This document shows, piece by piece, positions 53,584-61,342 of a stretch of 64,000 bases of DNA. Within the stretch, counting starts at the first letter, position 1; each line of letters starts with the position of its first letter. The stretch covers positions 1-64,000 of the forward strand of contig JAPLOI010000071.1 in NCBI GenBank assembly GCA_026400815.1, in the 5' to 3' direction. A program made the translations under genes and the position numbers. The DNA comes from Alphaproteobacteria bacterium. GTDB lineage: Bacteria > Pseudomonadota > Alphaproteobacteria > Acetobacterales > Acetobacteraceae. The notes beneath the pieces were generated by a model. The model had not been told where the DNA came from. It worked only from the letters and a program-made list of their open reading frames with translations, and searched no databases.

Positions 53584-54046
53584 CGTGCGGTCCTTTCGGA
53601 AGTGAGGATGTGGCACTTGGCGCGTCAGTGGCGTCGCCAAGGCCTGGGGCGGGCTCGGGAAAGGGGATGACGCGGCTGGGGAACCGCGAAAGCGGCACGC
53701 GCTTTGGCGCTACCACCGCCCGCATTTTCTGGCCCCTCGGCCTTACGCCGAGGTCGTAAAGAATATCTCCCGCAACCGGGGCGAGCCTTGCGCACGCGGT
53801 GATGATGGCCTGTTTCACCTCGGCAGCGCTCCATCCTGGCCACCGCGGCGAGGGCCAAAGGAGCAATATTTCCCGATGCCCGGCGAACAGTTCGTCGATG
53901 CCCATCTGGTGCAATTGGTTGTTGTTGATGGCCCTGGGCACTCCGTTCACGGCCACCACCACGCCACCGTTGTAGATCCCAAGGGGACGAATTGGGGCCG
54001 ATGCGGGCAGCGCGGCGCGCACCACCACGTTGCTACTAGCGTTCAT
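53576..54046 (-). CDS. Hypothetical protein of the integrated element
   Basis: A 156-residue protein, unrecognised. The centre has ELFAGHREILLLWPSPRWPGWSAAEVKQAIITACARLAPVAGDILYDLGVRPRGQKM, a mixed alpha/beta pattern. The C-terminus is Pro/Arg-rich. ATG 54046 overlaps the upstream gene stop as ATGA; the end overlaps the next gene by 8 bases. Both overlaps support it as a real coding region. Confidence 0.65.
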   Translation of the reverse strand: MNASSNVVVRAALPASAPIRPLGIYNGGVVVAVNGVPRAINNNQLHQMGIDELFAGHREILLLWPSPRWPGWSAAEVKQAIITACARLAPVAGDILYDLGVRPRGQKMRAVVAPKRVPLSRFPSRVIPFPEPAPGLGDATDAPSATSSLPKGPHGV

Positions 54047-54912
54047 GGCCGGCTGTCGGGAGCGGGCGGGGGCGTGTAGTCGCCGGCCAGCTGGTAGTCC
54101 ACCAGGCGGAACACCATGGCGGTATCGTCCCGCACCACATGCAGCCTGCCGCCGGTTGGGTCGATGCGGTCCCGCGCGCGCTCGGCTTCCTGCCGTGTCG
54201 CGAAGAAGCCGGCGAGTTGGTCGAGAGCGTCACGCTCCAGCTCCAGGAAGGTGCGCCGTGCGTCGGCGGACATATGGTTCACTGGCCACCGCAACCAACG
54301 CCACTGGTCGGGGTCGAACGGGGCGTCTCCTGCGGGTGGATTGAGGCAGAAAAGCCGGAACAGCCCGTTTTTCGCACGGGCGTCGATCGCATTGGCATGG
54401 AGTAAGCGGCGCGCTTCTATTGGCTGGATATTCTCCATCTGGTCGGCCAGGCCCCGGCCGATCTTCCTATGCTGGTGCAGCGCAGCGGCAAATTCCTCTG
54501 CCCGCGTCTGCACATTCTGGGCTGATCGGTCGTATTCGCTCCGAAGCCGCGCCCGACTGCGCACAACATCAAGCTCCGCCTGGTGCTGCTTCTCGGCAGC
54601 CAACGCCGCCAGCTTGCCGCGCACTTCGGCCAGCGCCTGGTCGATCTGCACGCGCTGGCCTTCGGCCTCCTCGATCTCGGCCGCCAAGCGGTCAGCGGAC
54701 GCCTTGGCCGCAGGGAGTTTCAGCGCGGCGAAGTCCTGAAGGAATGCCGCGCGGCGGCTGTCGAGCTGCGCGATCTTCGCGGTCGCGGCGTTGAGCGCTG
54801 CGGCCTGCTCTGTCTCGGCCTGCGTCAGCTGGGCCTCGTCGTTGCCCCCCGGCAGGAGGTTGGCCACGGCCTGCTTGATGGCCTTCAGGGGGTTCTTGCG
54901 TGGGGTGCTCAT
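54043..54912 (-). CDS. Hypothetical coiled-coil protein
   Basis: A 289-residue protein with a long coiled coil from about residue 25 to 155 (AQLTQAETEQAAALNAATAKIAQLDSRRAA and following), then a globular end with DQWRWLRWPVNHMSADARRTFLELERDALDQLAGFF. GAGGA precedes ATG 54912. It may be a scaffold or a DNA-transaction helper; nothing specific is recognised. It opens a compact minus-strand operon leading to DUF927. Confidence 0.65.
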   Translation of the reverse strand: MSTPRKNPLKAIKQAVANLLPGGNDEAQLTQAETEQAAALNAATAKIAQLDSRRAAFLQDFAALKLPAAKASADRLAAEIEEAEGQRVQIDQALAEVRGKLAALAAEKQHQAELDVVRSRARLRSEYDRSAQNVQTRAEEFAAALHQHRKIGRGLADQMENIQPIEARRLLHANAIDARAKNGLFRLFCLNPPAGDAPFDPDQWRWLRWPVNHMSADARRTFLELERDALDQLAGFFATRQEAERARDRIDPTGGRLHVVRDDTAMVFRLVDYQLAGDYTPPPAPDSRP

Positions 54913-54964
54913 TGCATCCTCGGTTGTGCTGCGGGCTTGCGTGCCGGCGGATCGGGCGCCGCGT

Positions 54965-55045
54965 TCAACGAACGGCGTGGATGGTGTTTTGCCCTGCGGC
55001 GGCATTGGCATCGGCGATGCACTCGTTGGTGTAGCTGCGGCTCAT
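54965..55045 (-). CDS. Small ORF (26 aa) at the head of the element operon
   Basis: ATG 55045 has GAGG close upstream and opens MSRSYTNECIADANAAAGQ..., ending TGA 52 bases before the coiled-coil gene. It is too short for homology by eye. The AT-rich stretch 55075-55126 upstream is the likely promoter of the whole operon. Coding status is uncertain. Confidence 0.4.
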   Translation of the reverse strand: MSRSYTNECIADANAAAGQNTIHAVR

Positions 55046-55126
55046 GCTGCCTCGGGGCCGGTATCTGTTGATGTGACGCCACTTTGATGCATATTTAGTT
55101 ACCGGTCGCGCCCAATTGGAAATAAT

Positions 55127-55768
55127 CTATTTCTTCCAGTTATATTGCTCTATTTCTAATTCTTGCCAGAACAAGCAAAACTCACCGGCCCATGTTCTAA
55201 GAGAACGCTCGCCGGGCTCTTCATGGTCACTGGCTGCAAGCGCCTCTTGCATATGCTCAACGAGGCGGGCCTGAACTGAGGGGATGCCGTGCCGGGCGAG
55301 GAAGAGAAGCGCCGCCCTGAATGCCACCATCTGCAATATGTGCGGCGGGCGCCCAGCTCTGCTTCTTGTGGCCTGCGCCTGCGCCCCCAACTGCGAGGAC
55401 AACAGGCGGTCGAGGTGTTCCCCCAGCGGGGCAGTCTTCGTCAGGATATCCCGCCCTTCCCAGCGAGGCGGCGGCTCGGGCGAGGTGACAGTCTGCAGCG
55501 TGTCGCTGGGCGGCCCCATGAGCCACGCTCGCCCGGTTTCCAGTGCGACCATGAGGCGGGGCCGGTCCTCGGGCGTTACGTCTTCGGTCGTGCCGTCTAG
55601 GTTCTTGAACCTGGCAGGAACGTCATCCTGCATGGCATCGCGCACCGCGGCCGGCGCTTGCTCGGCGGGGATGCCCTTGCGTACGGCCAGCCCGCACGAC
55701 TGCTCGAAGGAAATCCAGAGGGGCAGGATGTCTCCTGCCCTCTGGGTGAGCTGTTTCACTGCGCCCAT
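55127..55768 (-). CDS. Hypothetical protein of the integrated element
   Basis: A 213-residue protein not assigned to a family. It has DILPLWISFEQSCGLAVRKGIP near the start, a middle DRPRLMVALETGRAWLMGPPSD, and RSRAGRPPHILQMVAFRAALLFLARHG followed by RSLRTWAGEFCLFWQELEIEQ, a helical C-terminus with several tryptophans. It starts 13 bases after the HTH gene and has no good Shine-Dalgarno. Its last codons are markedly AT-rich relative to its neighbours. Confidence 0.6.
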   Translation of the reverse strand: MGAVKQLTQRAGDILPLWISFEQSCGLAVRKGIPAEQAPAAVRDAMQDDVPARFKNLDGTTEDVTPEDRPRLMVALETGRAWLMGPPSDTLQTVTSPEPPPRWEGRDILTKTAPLGEHLDRLLSSQLGAQAQATRSRAGRPPHILQMVAFRAALLFLARHGIPSVQARLVEHMQEALAASDHEEPGERSLRTWAGEFCLFWQELEIEQYNWKK

Positions 55769-55781
55769 GGCTGCGGCGCCG

Positions 55782-56138
55782 TCAGGCCGCGGTATCCGGG
55801 GCGGCATCCACGCGGCGCTGTGCCTCTTCGAACAACGCGCGAGTTTCCATATAGGCGCGGCCATTGATGATCCGCACGGGCACGTCCCAGCGTTCGATGC
55901 TACGCGGGCTGATTTCAAAAAAGTGCAGGCTCACCACTTCGGCCGCACGCGAACGGTGCATCCTGGGGGGATAGAGGTTCTCCGCGATCAGTTGGGCGAT
56001 GGGATCCGCAGGCAGGCGGACGTCGGACGCAGACACGAGCAGCGCGCGGCGTTGGAGCTTTGGGGGGGATTGTTGGCCGAGCAGTTGCGGCGCAGTGCCG
56101 GGAAACTCTCGCGGCGGGGTATTGCGGGGGCGCGACAT
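55782..56138 (-). CDS. Excisionase-like helix-turn-helix protein
   Basis: 118 residues. The C-terminal half (SLHFFEISPRSIERWDVPVRIINGRAYMETRALFEEAQR) is a MerR/Xis-type winged helix. The N-terminal residues 14-34 are encoded by one arm of a perfect 63-bp inverted repeat whose partner lies in the 3' end of the integrase gene, so this part may not be ancestral to the protein. GGAAG precedes ATG 56138. It is placed directly downstream of int, as expected for an excisionase. Confidence 0.65.
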   Translation of the reverse strand: MSRPRNTPPREFPGTAPQLLGQQSPPKLQRRALLVSASDVRLPADPIAQLIAENLYPPRMHRSRAAEVVSLHFFEISPRSIERWDVPVRIINGRAYMETRALFEEAQRRVDAAPDTAA

Positions 56139-56505
56139 TCTTTAACTTCCATTTGAACCGCCGCAGTAGCGCGGCGGGTCAATGGCTACCGAAACGGACG
56201 CATTCAATTCAACAGAAAATGAAAATTCCTCGTCCAACAAGTAACGGATTTTTTTAATCAGTTGCTTTGTGAAATTCCCCAGTTTTTTCAATGGCGCTGT
56301 CCAACTTAAGCCCGTGTTTGGGGGGTGGATGCGGCGTGCTTTGTCGCGTGTCATTTTTGCACGTATGCATTCGGCCGGGGTGAGCCATGCGCCGATACGG
56401 CGCGTTCTAGTGAAGGCGCGGGGGGCGAACCCGCTTCGCGAAGGCACTGCGCCGCAACTGCTCGGCCAACAATCCCCCCCAAAGCTCCAACGCCGCGCGC
56501 TGCTC
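56037..56505. repeat. 63-bp perfect inverted repeat around the int/xis junction
   Basis: Arm 56037-56099 is the exact reverse complement of 56443-56505, including a run of seven G/C. The left arm lies in the start of the HTH gene, the right arm in the last codons of int. The 343-base spacer contains the AT-rich region 56200-56360, which has no convincing gene and probably holds a promoter; a 70-codon frame starting ATG 56354 exists there but is weak. Confidence 0.9.
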
Positions 56506-57723
56506 CGGCCATCGCGTCGCCATCTGGTACACGCCCAGCACTCCCCCGCGCGTGCTGCTTTGCCGGTGATTCAGGACCGCATCGGCTACGGTTTCCACCA
56601 CCCCGTGCTCCGCGCATGCCGTCGCGAAGCTGCGGCGCGTGTCGTGCAGGCGCCAGCCCTCCATGCCTGCGGCCTGTACCAGCTGCTCCTTGGCATCCCG
56701 CCAGGTGGTGAGCGCGCGGCCGGTGCGGGGCGCTGCGAACACGGGGCCGGTCTTGGGCTGGCCCATGGCAGCGTGGCGGCGGCGAAGCGGGTGCAGGATC
56801 AGCGGATGCAGGAAGAACGTGTGCGGGCTGCCGTTCTTTGTCAGCTTCTCGGGCTGGGTCCACACGCCCTTGTCGAGGTCGAGGTGTTGCCATTCGAGCG
56901 AGGCGGCCTCGCCGCGCCGGCAGGGAATGGCGATCAGCATGCGCAGGAAGTCGCGGTGCAGCTCGGGCAGCTTGTCGGCGGCACGCCATAGCGTCGCCAG
57001 CTGGGGCACGCTCAGGTAGTGGGTGCGCGGCGCGACAGGCCTTGGCCTGGTTGCGCGGGTCACACGCTTGCAGGGATTTACTGCCAGCCTCTCTTCATCC
57101 ACCAGCCAATCGAGGAAGCGGGACAGTGCTCCAAAGCGAGCGATTGCAGCAGCGGGGCTCTTACCGTGGCGTCCCAGCATGCGCTTGACGGCTACTGGCT
57201 CAAGATCGACTGCCGGCATCTCTGCCGCTTGCATTTCGTCGATCGCAGCACGCAACGCATGCAGCTCGTTCGCGACATAGGTAGGCGACGCGGTTCCGCT
57301 CCCCCTCATTTTGGGGCGGCAGGGCAGGAACACCGCGTACATCTCGGCCAGCCGACCCAGCGTCGAGGCGCGGCCCTCTATCTTGGCCGCCACCTTGGCG
57401 CGGAGCAGGGTTGCCGGGTCCTCACCGCTGGCGACATCCCCCTTTATCCGGTGGGCGGCTATGCGCGCCTGCTCGGCCGTCATTGTGGCAGGCACTCCAA
57501 GCTTGATGGTGCGGTTGTTCCATCTCCCGCCCGTTGCTGGATCACTGCCGCGAGGGCGGTAGGAATACGACCAAGCCATGCCAGTCGGGTTCACCACGAG
57601 GGCCAGACCACGGCAGAGACTATCGCGCAGGAGCACCCGCGCATCTTGTTGGCGTTGTGCCCAGGCGCGGGTGATCAGGTCTTTGGTAATGCGCACCGGT
57701 TCGCCCTGGCTTATGGTCCGCAT
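56407..57723 (-). CDS. int: Tyrosine-type site-specific integrase
   Basis: A 438-residue P4/phage-type integrase. An N-terminal arm-binding domain (LCRGLALVVNPTGMAWSYSYR) is followed by a core-binding domain and a catalytic domain with Arg270 (IPCRRGEAASLEW), Lys294 (EKLTKN), His360 and Arg363 (LHDTRRSFAT), His386 (LNHRQ) and Tyr399 (GVYQMATR). All catalytic residues are present, so it should be active on the tRNA-Arg site. GGAGAAG precedes ATG 57723. The last 11 residues after the inverted repeat (FAKRVRPPRLH) would change if the flanked segment inverted. Confidence 0.95.
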   Translation of the reverse strand: MRTISQGEPVRITKDLITRAWAQRQQDARVLLRDSLCRGLALVVNPTGMAWSYSYRPRGSDPATGGRWNNRTIKLGVPATMTAEQARIAAHRIKGDVASGEDPATLLRAKVAAKIEGRASTLGRLAEMYAVFLPCRPKMRGSGTASPTYVANELHALRAAIDEMQAAEMPAVDLEPVAVKRMLGRHGKSPAAAIARFGALSRFLDWLVDEERLAVNPCKRVTRATRPRPVAPRTHYLSVPQLATLWRAADKLPELHRDFLRMLIAIPCRRGEAASLEWQHLDLDKGVWTQPEKLTKNGSPHTFFLHPLILHPLRRRHAAMGQPKTGPVFAAPRTGRALTTWRDAKEQLVQAAGMEGWRLHDTRRSFATACAEHGVVETVADAVLNHRQSSTRGGVLGVYQMATRWPEQRAALELWGGLLAEQLRRSAFAKRVRPPRLH

Positions 57724-57758
57724 TTCTGGCTTCTCCGCCTACCGTGAGCGGTGGATTT

Positions 57759-57778
57759 AGCAGGACAGTAGCAGGACA
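57759..57778 (+). promoter_or_regulatory. Integrase arm-type sites, right pair
   Basis: AGCAGGACA at 57759-57767 and 57770-57778, the same 11-base step and orientation as the left pair, between int and attR (128 bases before the core). Confidence 0.65.
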
Positions 57779-57905
57779 CCAAGAGCGGAACTTGGCGGAA
57801 CTTTAAGAGGTCGAGCGGTGGCACATCGGAGTTTTTCTATGCATTATCTGCGGTCTACGGGATCCGGCGGATGCCAGCGGAAGCCTGCGGAGGCTTCTTC
57901 ACGTT

Positions 57906-57952
57906 ACTACGAATCTGGGGGTTGGAGGTTCGAGTCCTTCCGGGTGCGCCAT
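57906..57952 (+). repeat. attR (47-bp direct repeat)
   Basis: Exact copy of the tRNA-Arg 3' part from the anticodon loop to CCA plus one base. The bases before it (CACGTT) do not restore a tRNA 5' half, so this copy is only the attachment scar. Confidence 0.95.
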
Positions 57953-57970
57953 TTCTTTCGCAGCATATGA

Positions 57971-57997
57971 AAAGCGGCCCCTCGTGGGCCGCTTTTT
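57971..57997 (+). terminator. Former terminator of tRNA-Arg, displaced by the insertion
   Basis: AAAGCGGCCC (57971-57980), CTCGT, GGGCCGCTTT (57986-57995), then TT and CGTTTC: a 10-bp stem with T-tract. It lies 19 bases after attR, which is where a tRNA terminator should sit, so before insertion it would have followed tRNA-Arg directly. Confidence 0.8.
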
Positions 57998-58047
57998 CGT
58001 TTCTCCCTCGCCGCCAACACATAGGCAGCTCACATGGCCATGATCCG

Positions 58048-58476
58048 GTGGTCTTTGGCGGGCTCATCATGGCCCTGCTGTGGTGCCTGGCAGGCGTGCT
58101 CGCCGCCATCACCATCATCGGCCTGCCCTGGGCCCGCGCCTGCTTCGCCATTGCCGGATTCTCGCTCTGGCCGTTCGGGCGTGAGGCGATCTCGCGGGCC
58201 ACCCTCACCGGCCGGGAGGATATCGGCACCGGCGCGCTCGGCCTGGTTGGCAACATCGTCTGGTTCGTGGTGTTCGGCATCTGGCTCGCCATCGGCCACC
58301 TCACGGCGGCCGTGGCCTGCGCGCTGACCATCATCGGCATCCCGTTCGCCTGGCAGCACCTGAAGCTCGCAGGCATGAGCCTCGCCCCCATCGGCATCAC
58401 CGTGGTGGACAAGCACATCGCCGCCGAAGCCCGCCGCCGCTGGGCCGAGGGCGAAGTGGACCGGCTGCGCCGCTAA
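58048..58476 (+). CDS. YccF-domain inner-membrane protein
   Basis: About 142 residues with two YccF (DUF307) repeats: TIIGLPWARACFAIAGFSLWPFGREAI and TIIGIPFAWQHLKLAGMSLAPIG, each with a membrane helix before it. Function is unknown. GTG 58048 is the best start in frame, but the first family block (a helix before FGG) is missing about ten residues, while the neighbouring frame reads ATG GCC ATG ATC CGG TGG just upstream. A small deletion with frameshift at the N-terminus is possible. Its end overlaps the convergent dehydrogenase stop. Confidence 0.75.
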   Translation: MVFGGLIMALLWCLAGVLAAITIIGLPWARACFAIAGFSLWPFGREAISRATLTGREDIGTGALGLVGNIVWFVVFGIWLAIGHLTAAVACALTIIGIPFAWQHLKLAGMSLAPIGITVVDKHIAAEARRRWAEGEVDRLRR

Positions 58477-59450
58477 TCGGCGCCGGCGATCCGCACCACC
58501 ACGCTGCCGCGCTTGCGCCCGCTATCCACATACGCATGCGCGGCGACGATCTCGGCCATGGCGTAGCACCCGTCGATCACCGGCCGCAGCACGGCCTGCG
58601 CCGCCCACGCCGCCACCTGGGCCATATCCCCCGGCTTGGTCGTGGCCGGCCCGGCAAATACGCGCATCCCCCAGAACGGCGCCCAGGCCATGGCCAGCAT
58701 GTCCGGCAGCTCCGCGGCCACCGCCAGCATCCGCCCCCGCGGGCGCAGCACGTGCCGGTACCGCGCGAAGCCAATGGCGCCGACCATATCGGCCACGATA
58801 TCGAAGCGCTCGCCGCCCTGCAGGATATCGGTGGCCGTGTAGTCGATCACACGCGCCGCCCCCAGGCCCGCCACCAGGTCAAGATTCCCTGTGCTGGTCA
58901 CGCCGGTCACCTCGGCGCCGAACACCCGCCCCAGCTGCACCAGCGCGCTCCCCACCGCGCCGGAGGCACCCACCACCAGCATGCGCTCCCCCGGCTGCAC
59001 GTTGGCGGCGCGCAGGAAATGCAGCGCGCTCATCGCGCCGAACGGCAGGCTGGCCGCCGCCTCGAAGGACAATCCCGCCGGCATCGCCACCAGTTCATCC
59101 GTCTCGGCCATGGCGCGATATTCCGCATGGCAGCCGAAATCGGCGCCGGGAAACCCCAGCACCCGATCCCCCACCGCGAACCGCGTCACCCGCGCGCCGA
59201 TGGCCACCACCACCCCGGCCAGTTCGGTGCCCAGCACTCGCTTCCGCGGCCCGCGCAGGCCCAGCGCCAGCCGCGCCATCCCGGCCATGCCACGCGGCAC
59301 CCGCAGCGCGCGAACCCGGCTATCCGCCGCGCTGACTGTGCTCGCCATGATGCGCACCAGAACCTCGTTCGGGCCCGGCACCGGCGTCGGCACCTCGCGC
59401 ACGCACACCCGCTCGGGCCCGCCGTAGCGGTCGCAGACACACGCCTTCAT
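58473..59450 (-). CDS. Zinc-type MDR alcohol dehydrogenase/quinone oxidoreductase family protein
   Basis: A 325-residue medium-chain dehydrogenase. GroES-like N-domain (KACVCDRYGGPERVCVREVPTPVPGPNEVLVR), GTELAGVVVAIGARVTRFAVGDRVLGF, then the NAD(P) motif LVVGASGAVGSALVQLG near residue 160. The structural-zinc cysteines are absent, so it belongs with the QOR/zeta-crystallin-like branch, probably NADPH-dependent. AGGA lies 7 bases before ATG 59450. Confidence 0.9.
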   Translation of the reverse strand: MKACVCDRYGGPERVCVREVPTPVPGPNEVLVRIMASTVSAADSRVRALRVPRGMAGMARLALGLRGPRKRVLGTELAGVVVAIGARVTRFAVGDRVLGFPGADFGCHAEYRAMAETDELVAMPAGLSFEAAASLPFGAMSALHFLRAANVQPGERMLVVGASGAVGSALVQLGRVFGAEVTGVTSTGNLDLVAGLGAARVIDYTATDILQGGERFDIVADMVGAIGFARYRHVLRPRGRMLAVAAELPDMLAMAWAPFWGMRVFAGPATTKPGDMAQVAAWAAQAVLRPVIDGCYAMAEIVAAHAYVDSGRKRGSVVVRIAGAD

Positions 59451-59475
59451 CTGAAAATCCTATGGCGCCGTGGCG

Positions 59476-59949
59476 CTACGCCTTCACCACATCCGCGAAT
59501 GCCGCACCGGTCAGCCGCGCGAGGTCCGCGGGGGTCAGCCGGAATACTGCATTCGGCGTGCCCGCCGCGGCCCAGATCGTCTCGAATTCTTCCAGGTCCC
59601 GGTCCAGCAGCACCGCCGGCGTCGTGGCATGCCCCACCGGCGGCACGCCCCCGATGGCGAAGCCCGTCGCCTCGCGCACGAATTCCGCATCCGCGCGGCC
59701 GATCTTCTCGCCCAGCAGCGCGGCCACTTTCTTCTCGTCCACCCGGTTGGTGCCGCACGCCACCACCAGCACCGGCCGCCCGCTCGCCGCACGGAACAGG
59801 ATGGATTTGGCGATCTGCGCCACGGTGCAGCCAATCGCCTCCGCGGCCTCCGCCGCCGTTCGGGTGCTGGCGGAAAACTCCAGCACCCGAAACCCCTCCC
59901 CCAGCACGGCCTGCACGCGCAGCGCGCTGGGGGAGGTCGCCGCTTGCAT
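59476..59949 (-). CDS. YbaK/EbsC-family aminoacyl-tRNA deacylase
   Basis: A 157-residue editing-domain protein: LGEGFRVLEFSASTRTAAEAAEAIGCTVAQIAKSILFRA with the catalytic Lys, LVVACGTNRVDEKKVAALLG, and ATGFAIGGVPPVGHATTPAVLLD. Members hydrolyse mischarged aminoacyl-tRNA such as Ala- or Cys-tRNA-Pro. ATG 59949 overlaps the stop of the upstream gene (TGATG), so the longer frame is rejected. Confidence 0.9.
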   Translation of the reverse strand: MQAATSPSALRVQAVLGEGFRVLEFSASTRTAAEAAEAIGCTVAQIAKSILFRAASGRPVLVVACGTNRVDEKKVAALLGEKIGRADAEFVREATGFAIGGVPPVGHATTPAVLLDRDLEEFETIWAAAGTPNAVFRLTPADLARLTGAAFADVVKA

Positions 59950-60524
59950 CAGCGCGATTCGGTCCAGCTCTCGGCAAACGCCAGCGAGCAGGTGCTGAAC
60001 GGCCGCCCCTCGCGCTCGCGCGGCCAGGCCCGGCCCTTCGCCGCCACGCCGTTGATCGTCAGCTGCGCGCCGGCGCAGGGCACGAACAGCGTGCACAGGC
60101 CCAGATAGCGCGCCGGATCAGACTTCGGGTCGGTGTGCATGATCATCGGGTCGCCCGGGTTGTACCAGGTCAACGAGATCTCCTCGTTGAACGTGGTCAG
60201 GCTCTCCGTCCAGGCATCGCGCATGTCGCCGCTGCGGCTGAAGCTGGCGTCGAACACCGGCAGGCTGGTGTCGGCCAGCTCCGCGTTCAGCATCCCCTGC
60301 ACGCTCGTTTGCAGCCAGCGCGCCATGGCGATGTTGTCGGTGTAGATCTTCCAGGCCCCGCCGGTCAGCTCGCTCTTCAGGTAGAGCACATGTCCGGGCC
60401 CACCCGGGGAGAAGATCACGCGCCAGAAGCTGGCATTGGTGGTGAAATCCCCACCATCGGTTTCGCTCAGGCGGATAAAGGGGTTTTCCCCGTTGATGAT
60501 CACGCGGTTCGGATCGACAGCCAT
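59949..60524 (-). CDS. Conserved hypothetical protein
   Basis: A 191-residue protein that I cannot place in a named family. Notable segments are NPFIRLSETDGGDFTTNASFWRVIFSPGGPGHVLYLKSEL, AWKIYTDNIAMARWLQ and WYNPGDPMIMHTDP. There is no signal peptide. GGGAGAAG precedes the ATG. It is translationally coupled to the YbaK gene and divergent from the RraA-family gene. Confidence 0.7.
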   Translation of the reverse strand: MAVDPNRVIINGENPFIRLSETDGGDFTTNASFWRVIFSPGGPGHVLYLKSELTGGAWKIYTDNIAMARWLQTSVQGMLNAELADTSLPVFDASFSRSGDMRDAWTESLTTFNEEISLTWYNPGDPMIMHTDPKSDPARYLGLCTLFVPCAGAQLTINGVAAKGRAWPREREGRPFSTCSLAFAESWTESR

Positions 60525-60610
60525 GGCTCTTCTCCCAAGATGCCCCCCATGTTGCCACCTTCGCCCACGGCGCTGCTAGACTTCGCGCAACAACCGGCGA
60601 GGAAACATCC

Positions 60611-61342
60611 ATGACACCCCTGGCCCCCGAAACCCTGGACCTGCTGCGCCAGGTCAGCACCGCCACCCTCACCTCCCAGCTCCTCAAGGTCGCGGGCCTG
60701 CGCACCCGCTCGCCGCTGAACATCCGCCCGCTCAGCCCGGCAAATTCCAAGTTCGTCGGCCCCGCCGTCACCCTGCGCTACGGCCCGCTGCGCGAGGACC
60801 TGGAGAAATCCATGGCCAACATGGCCGCCACCGAAAACCCCACCCGCCGCGCCATCGAGGAATCCGCGCCGGGCTCCGTCATCATGATCGACACCGGCGG
60901 CAACATCACCGGCGGCGCGGTGGGCGACATCCTCGCCGCCCGCATGATCTACCGCGGCATCGCCGGCCTGGTCACCGACGGCGCCATGCGCGACGCTGGG
61001 CCCCTCATGGCCATGAGCCTGCCCATCCACGCCCGCGTCTTCACGCCCCCGCCCCACACCGCCAGCACGCTCGCCATCGGCTACAACGAAACCATCTCCT
61101 GCGGCGGAACCCTGGTTTTCCCCGGCGATATCGTGGTCGGCGATGAAGACGGCGTGGTCGTCATCCCCCGCCACCTCGCCGACAAGGTCGCCGTCTCGGG
61201 CCTGGAGCAGGAACAGGTGGAAGCCTACATCAAGCGCCGCGTGGAACTCGGAGAGCCGATCGCAGGGTTCTATCCGGCCAGTGAGCGGACGATGGCGGAG
61301 TATCGGGAATGGATCGCCGAGGGTCGGCCAACGCTCAAGTAA
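60611..61342 (+). CDS. RraA/HMG-aldolase family protein
   Basis: A 243-residue protein of the RraA/4-hydroxy-4-methyl-2-oxoglutarate aldolase family. The active-site strand is GGAVGDILAARMIYRGIAGLVTDGAMRD, holding the metal Asp and the Arg; SVIMIDTGG and PGDIVVGDEDGVVVIP are typical. It is longer than RraA of E. coli (161 aa) and closer to the aldolases of aromatic catabolism. AGGAAA precedes the ATG. Repeat R9 starts at the stop codon. Confidence 0.87.
   Translation: MTPLAPETLDLLRQVSTATLTSQLLKVAGLRTRSPLNIRPLSPANSKFVGPAVTLRYGPLREDLEKSMANMAATENPTRRAIEESAPGSVIMIDTGGNITGGAVGDILAARMIYRGIAGLVTDGAMRDAGPLMAMSLPIHARVFTPPPHTASTLAIGYNETISCGGTLVFPGDIVVGDEDGVVVIPRHLADKVAVSGLEQEQVEAYIKRRVELGEPIAGFYPASERTMAEYREWIAEGRPTLK

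Larger units (their letters stand above)
46276..57952. mobile_element. 11.6-kb integrated element at tRNA-Arg (satellite/IME-like)
   Basis: Bounded by exact 47-bp direct repeats of the tRNA-Arg 3' end. It carries a tyrosine integrase at the right end, paired AGCAGGACA arm sites at both ends, HTH excisionase-like proteins, a serine resolvase, a DUF927 helicase with an adjacent GGCCCCGG motif array, an HD hydrolase and several orphan genes, all on the minus strand. No portal, terminase, capsid, relaxase or type IV secretion gene is recognised. It therefore looks like a phage satellite or small integrative element that depends on a helper. The intact tRNA is kept at the left; the tRNA terminator remains beyond the right end. 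Confidence 0.92.

Noticed and set aside
56142-56447. Minus-strand ORF of up to 101 codons between int and the HTH gene
   Set aside because: It overlaps the integrase 3' end, lacks a Shine-Dalgarno and covers the AT-rich promoter-like spacer of the inverted repeat.
46276-57952. Complete prophage
   Set aside because: No terminase, portal, capsid, tail, holin or lysin is recognisable and the size is too small.
58536-60614. Plus-strand ORF of 692 codons
   Set aside because: Spans three well-supported minus-strand genes and has a low-complexity His/Arg/Pro composition.
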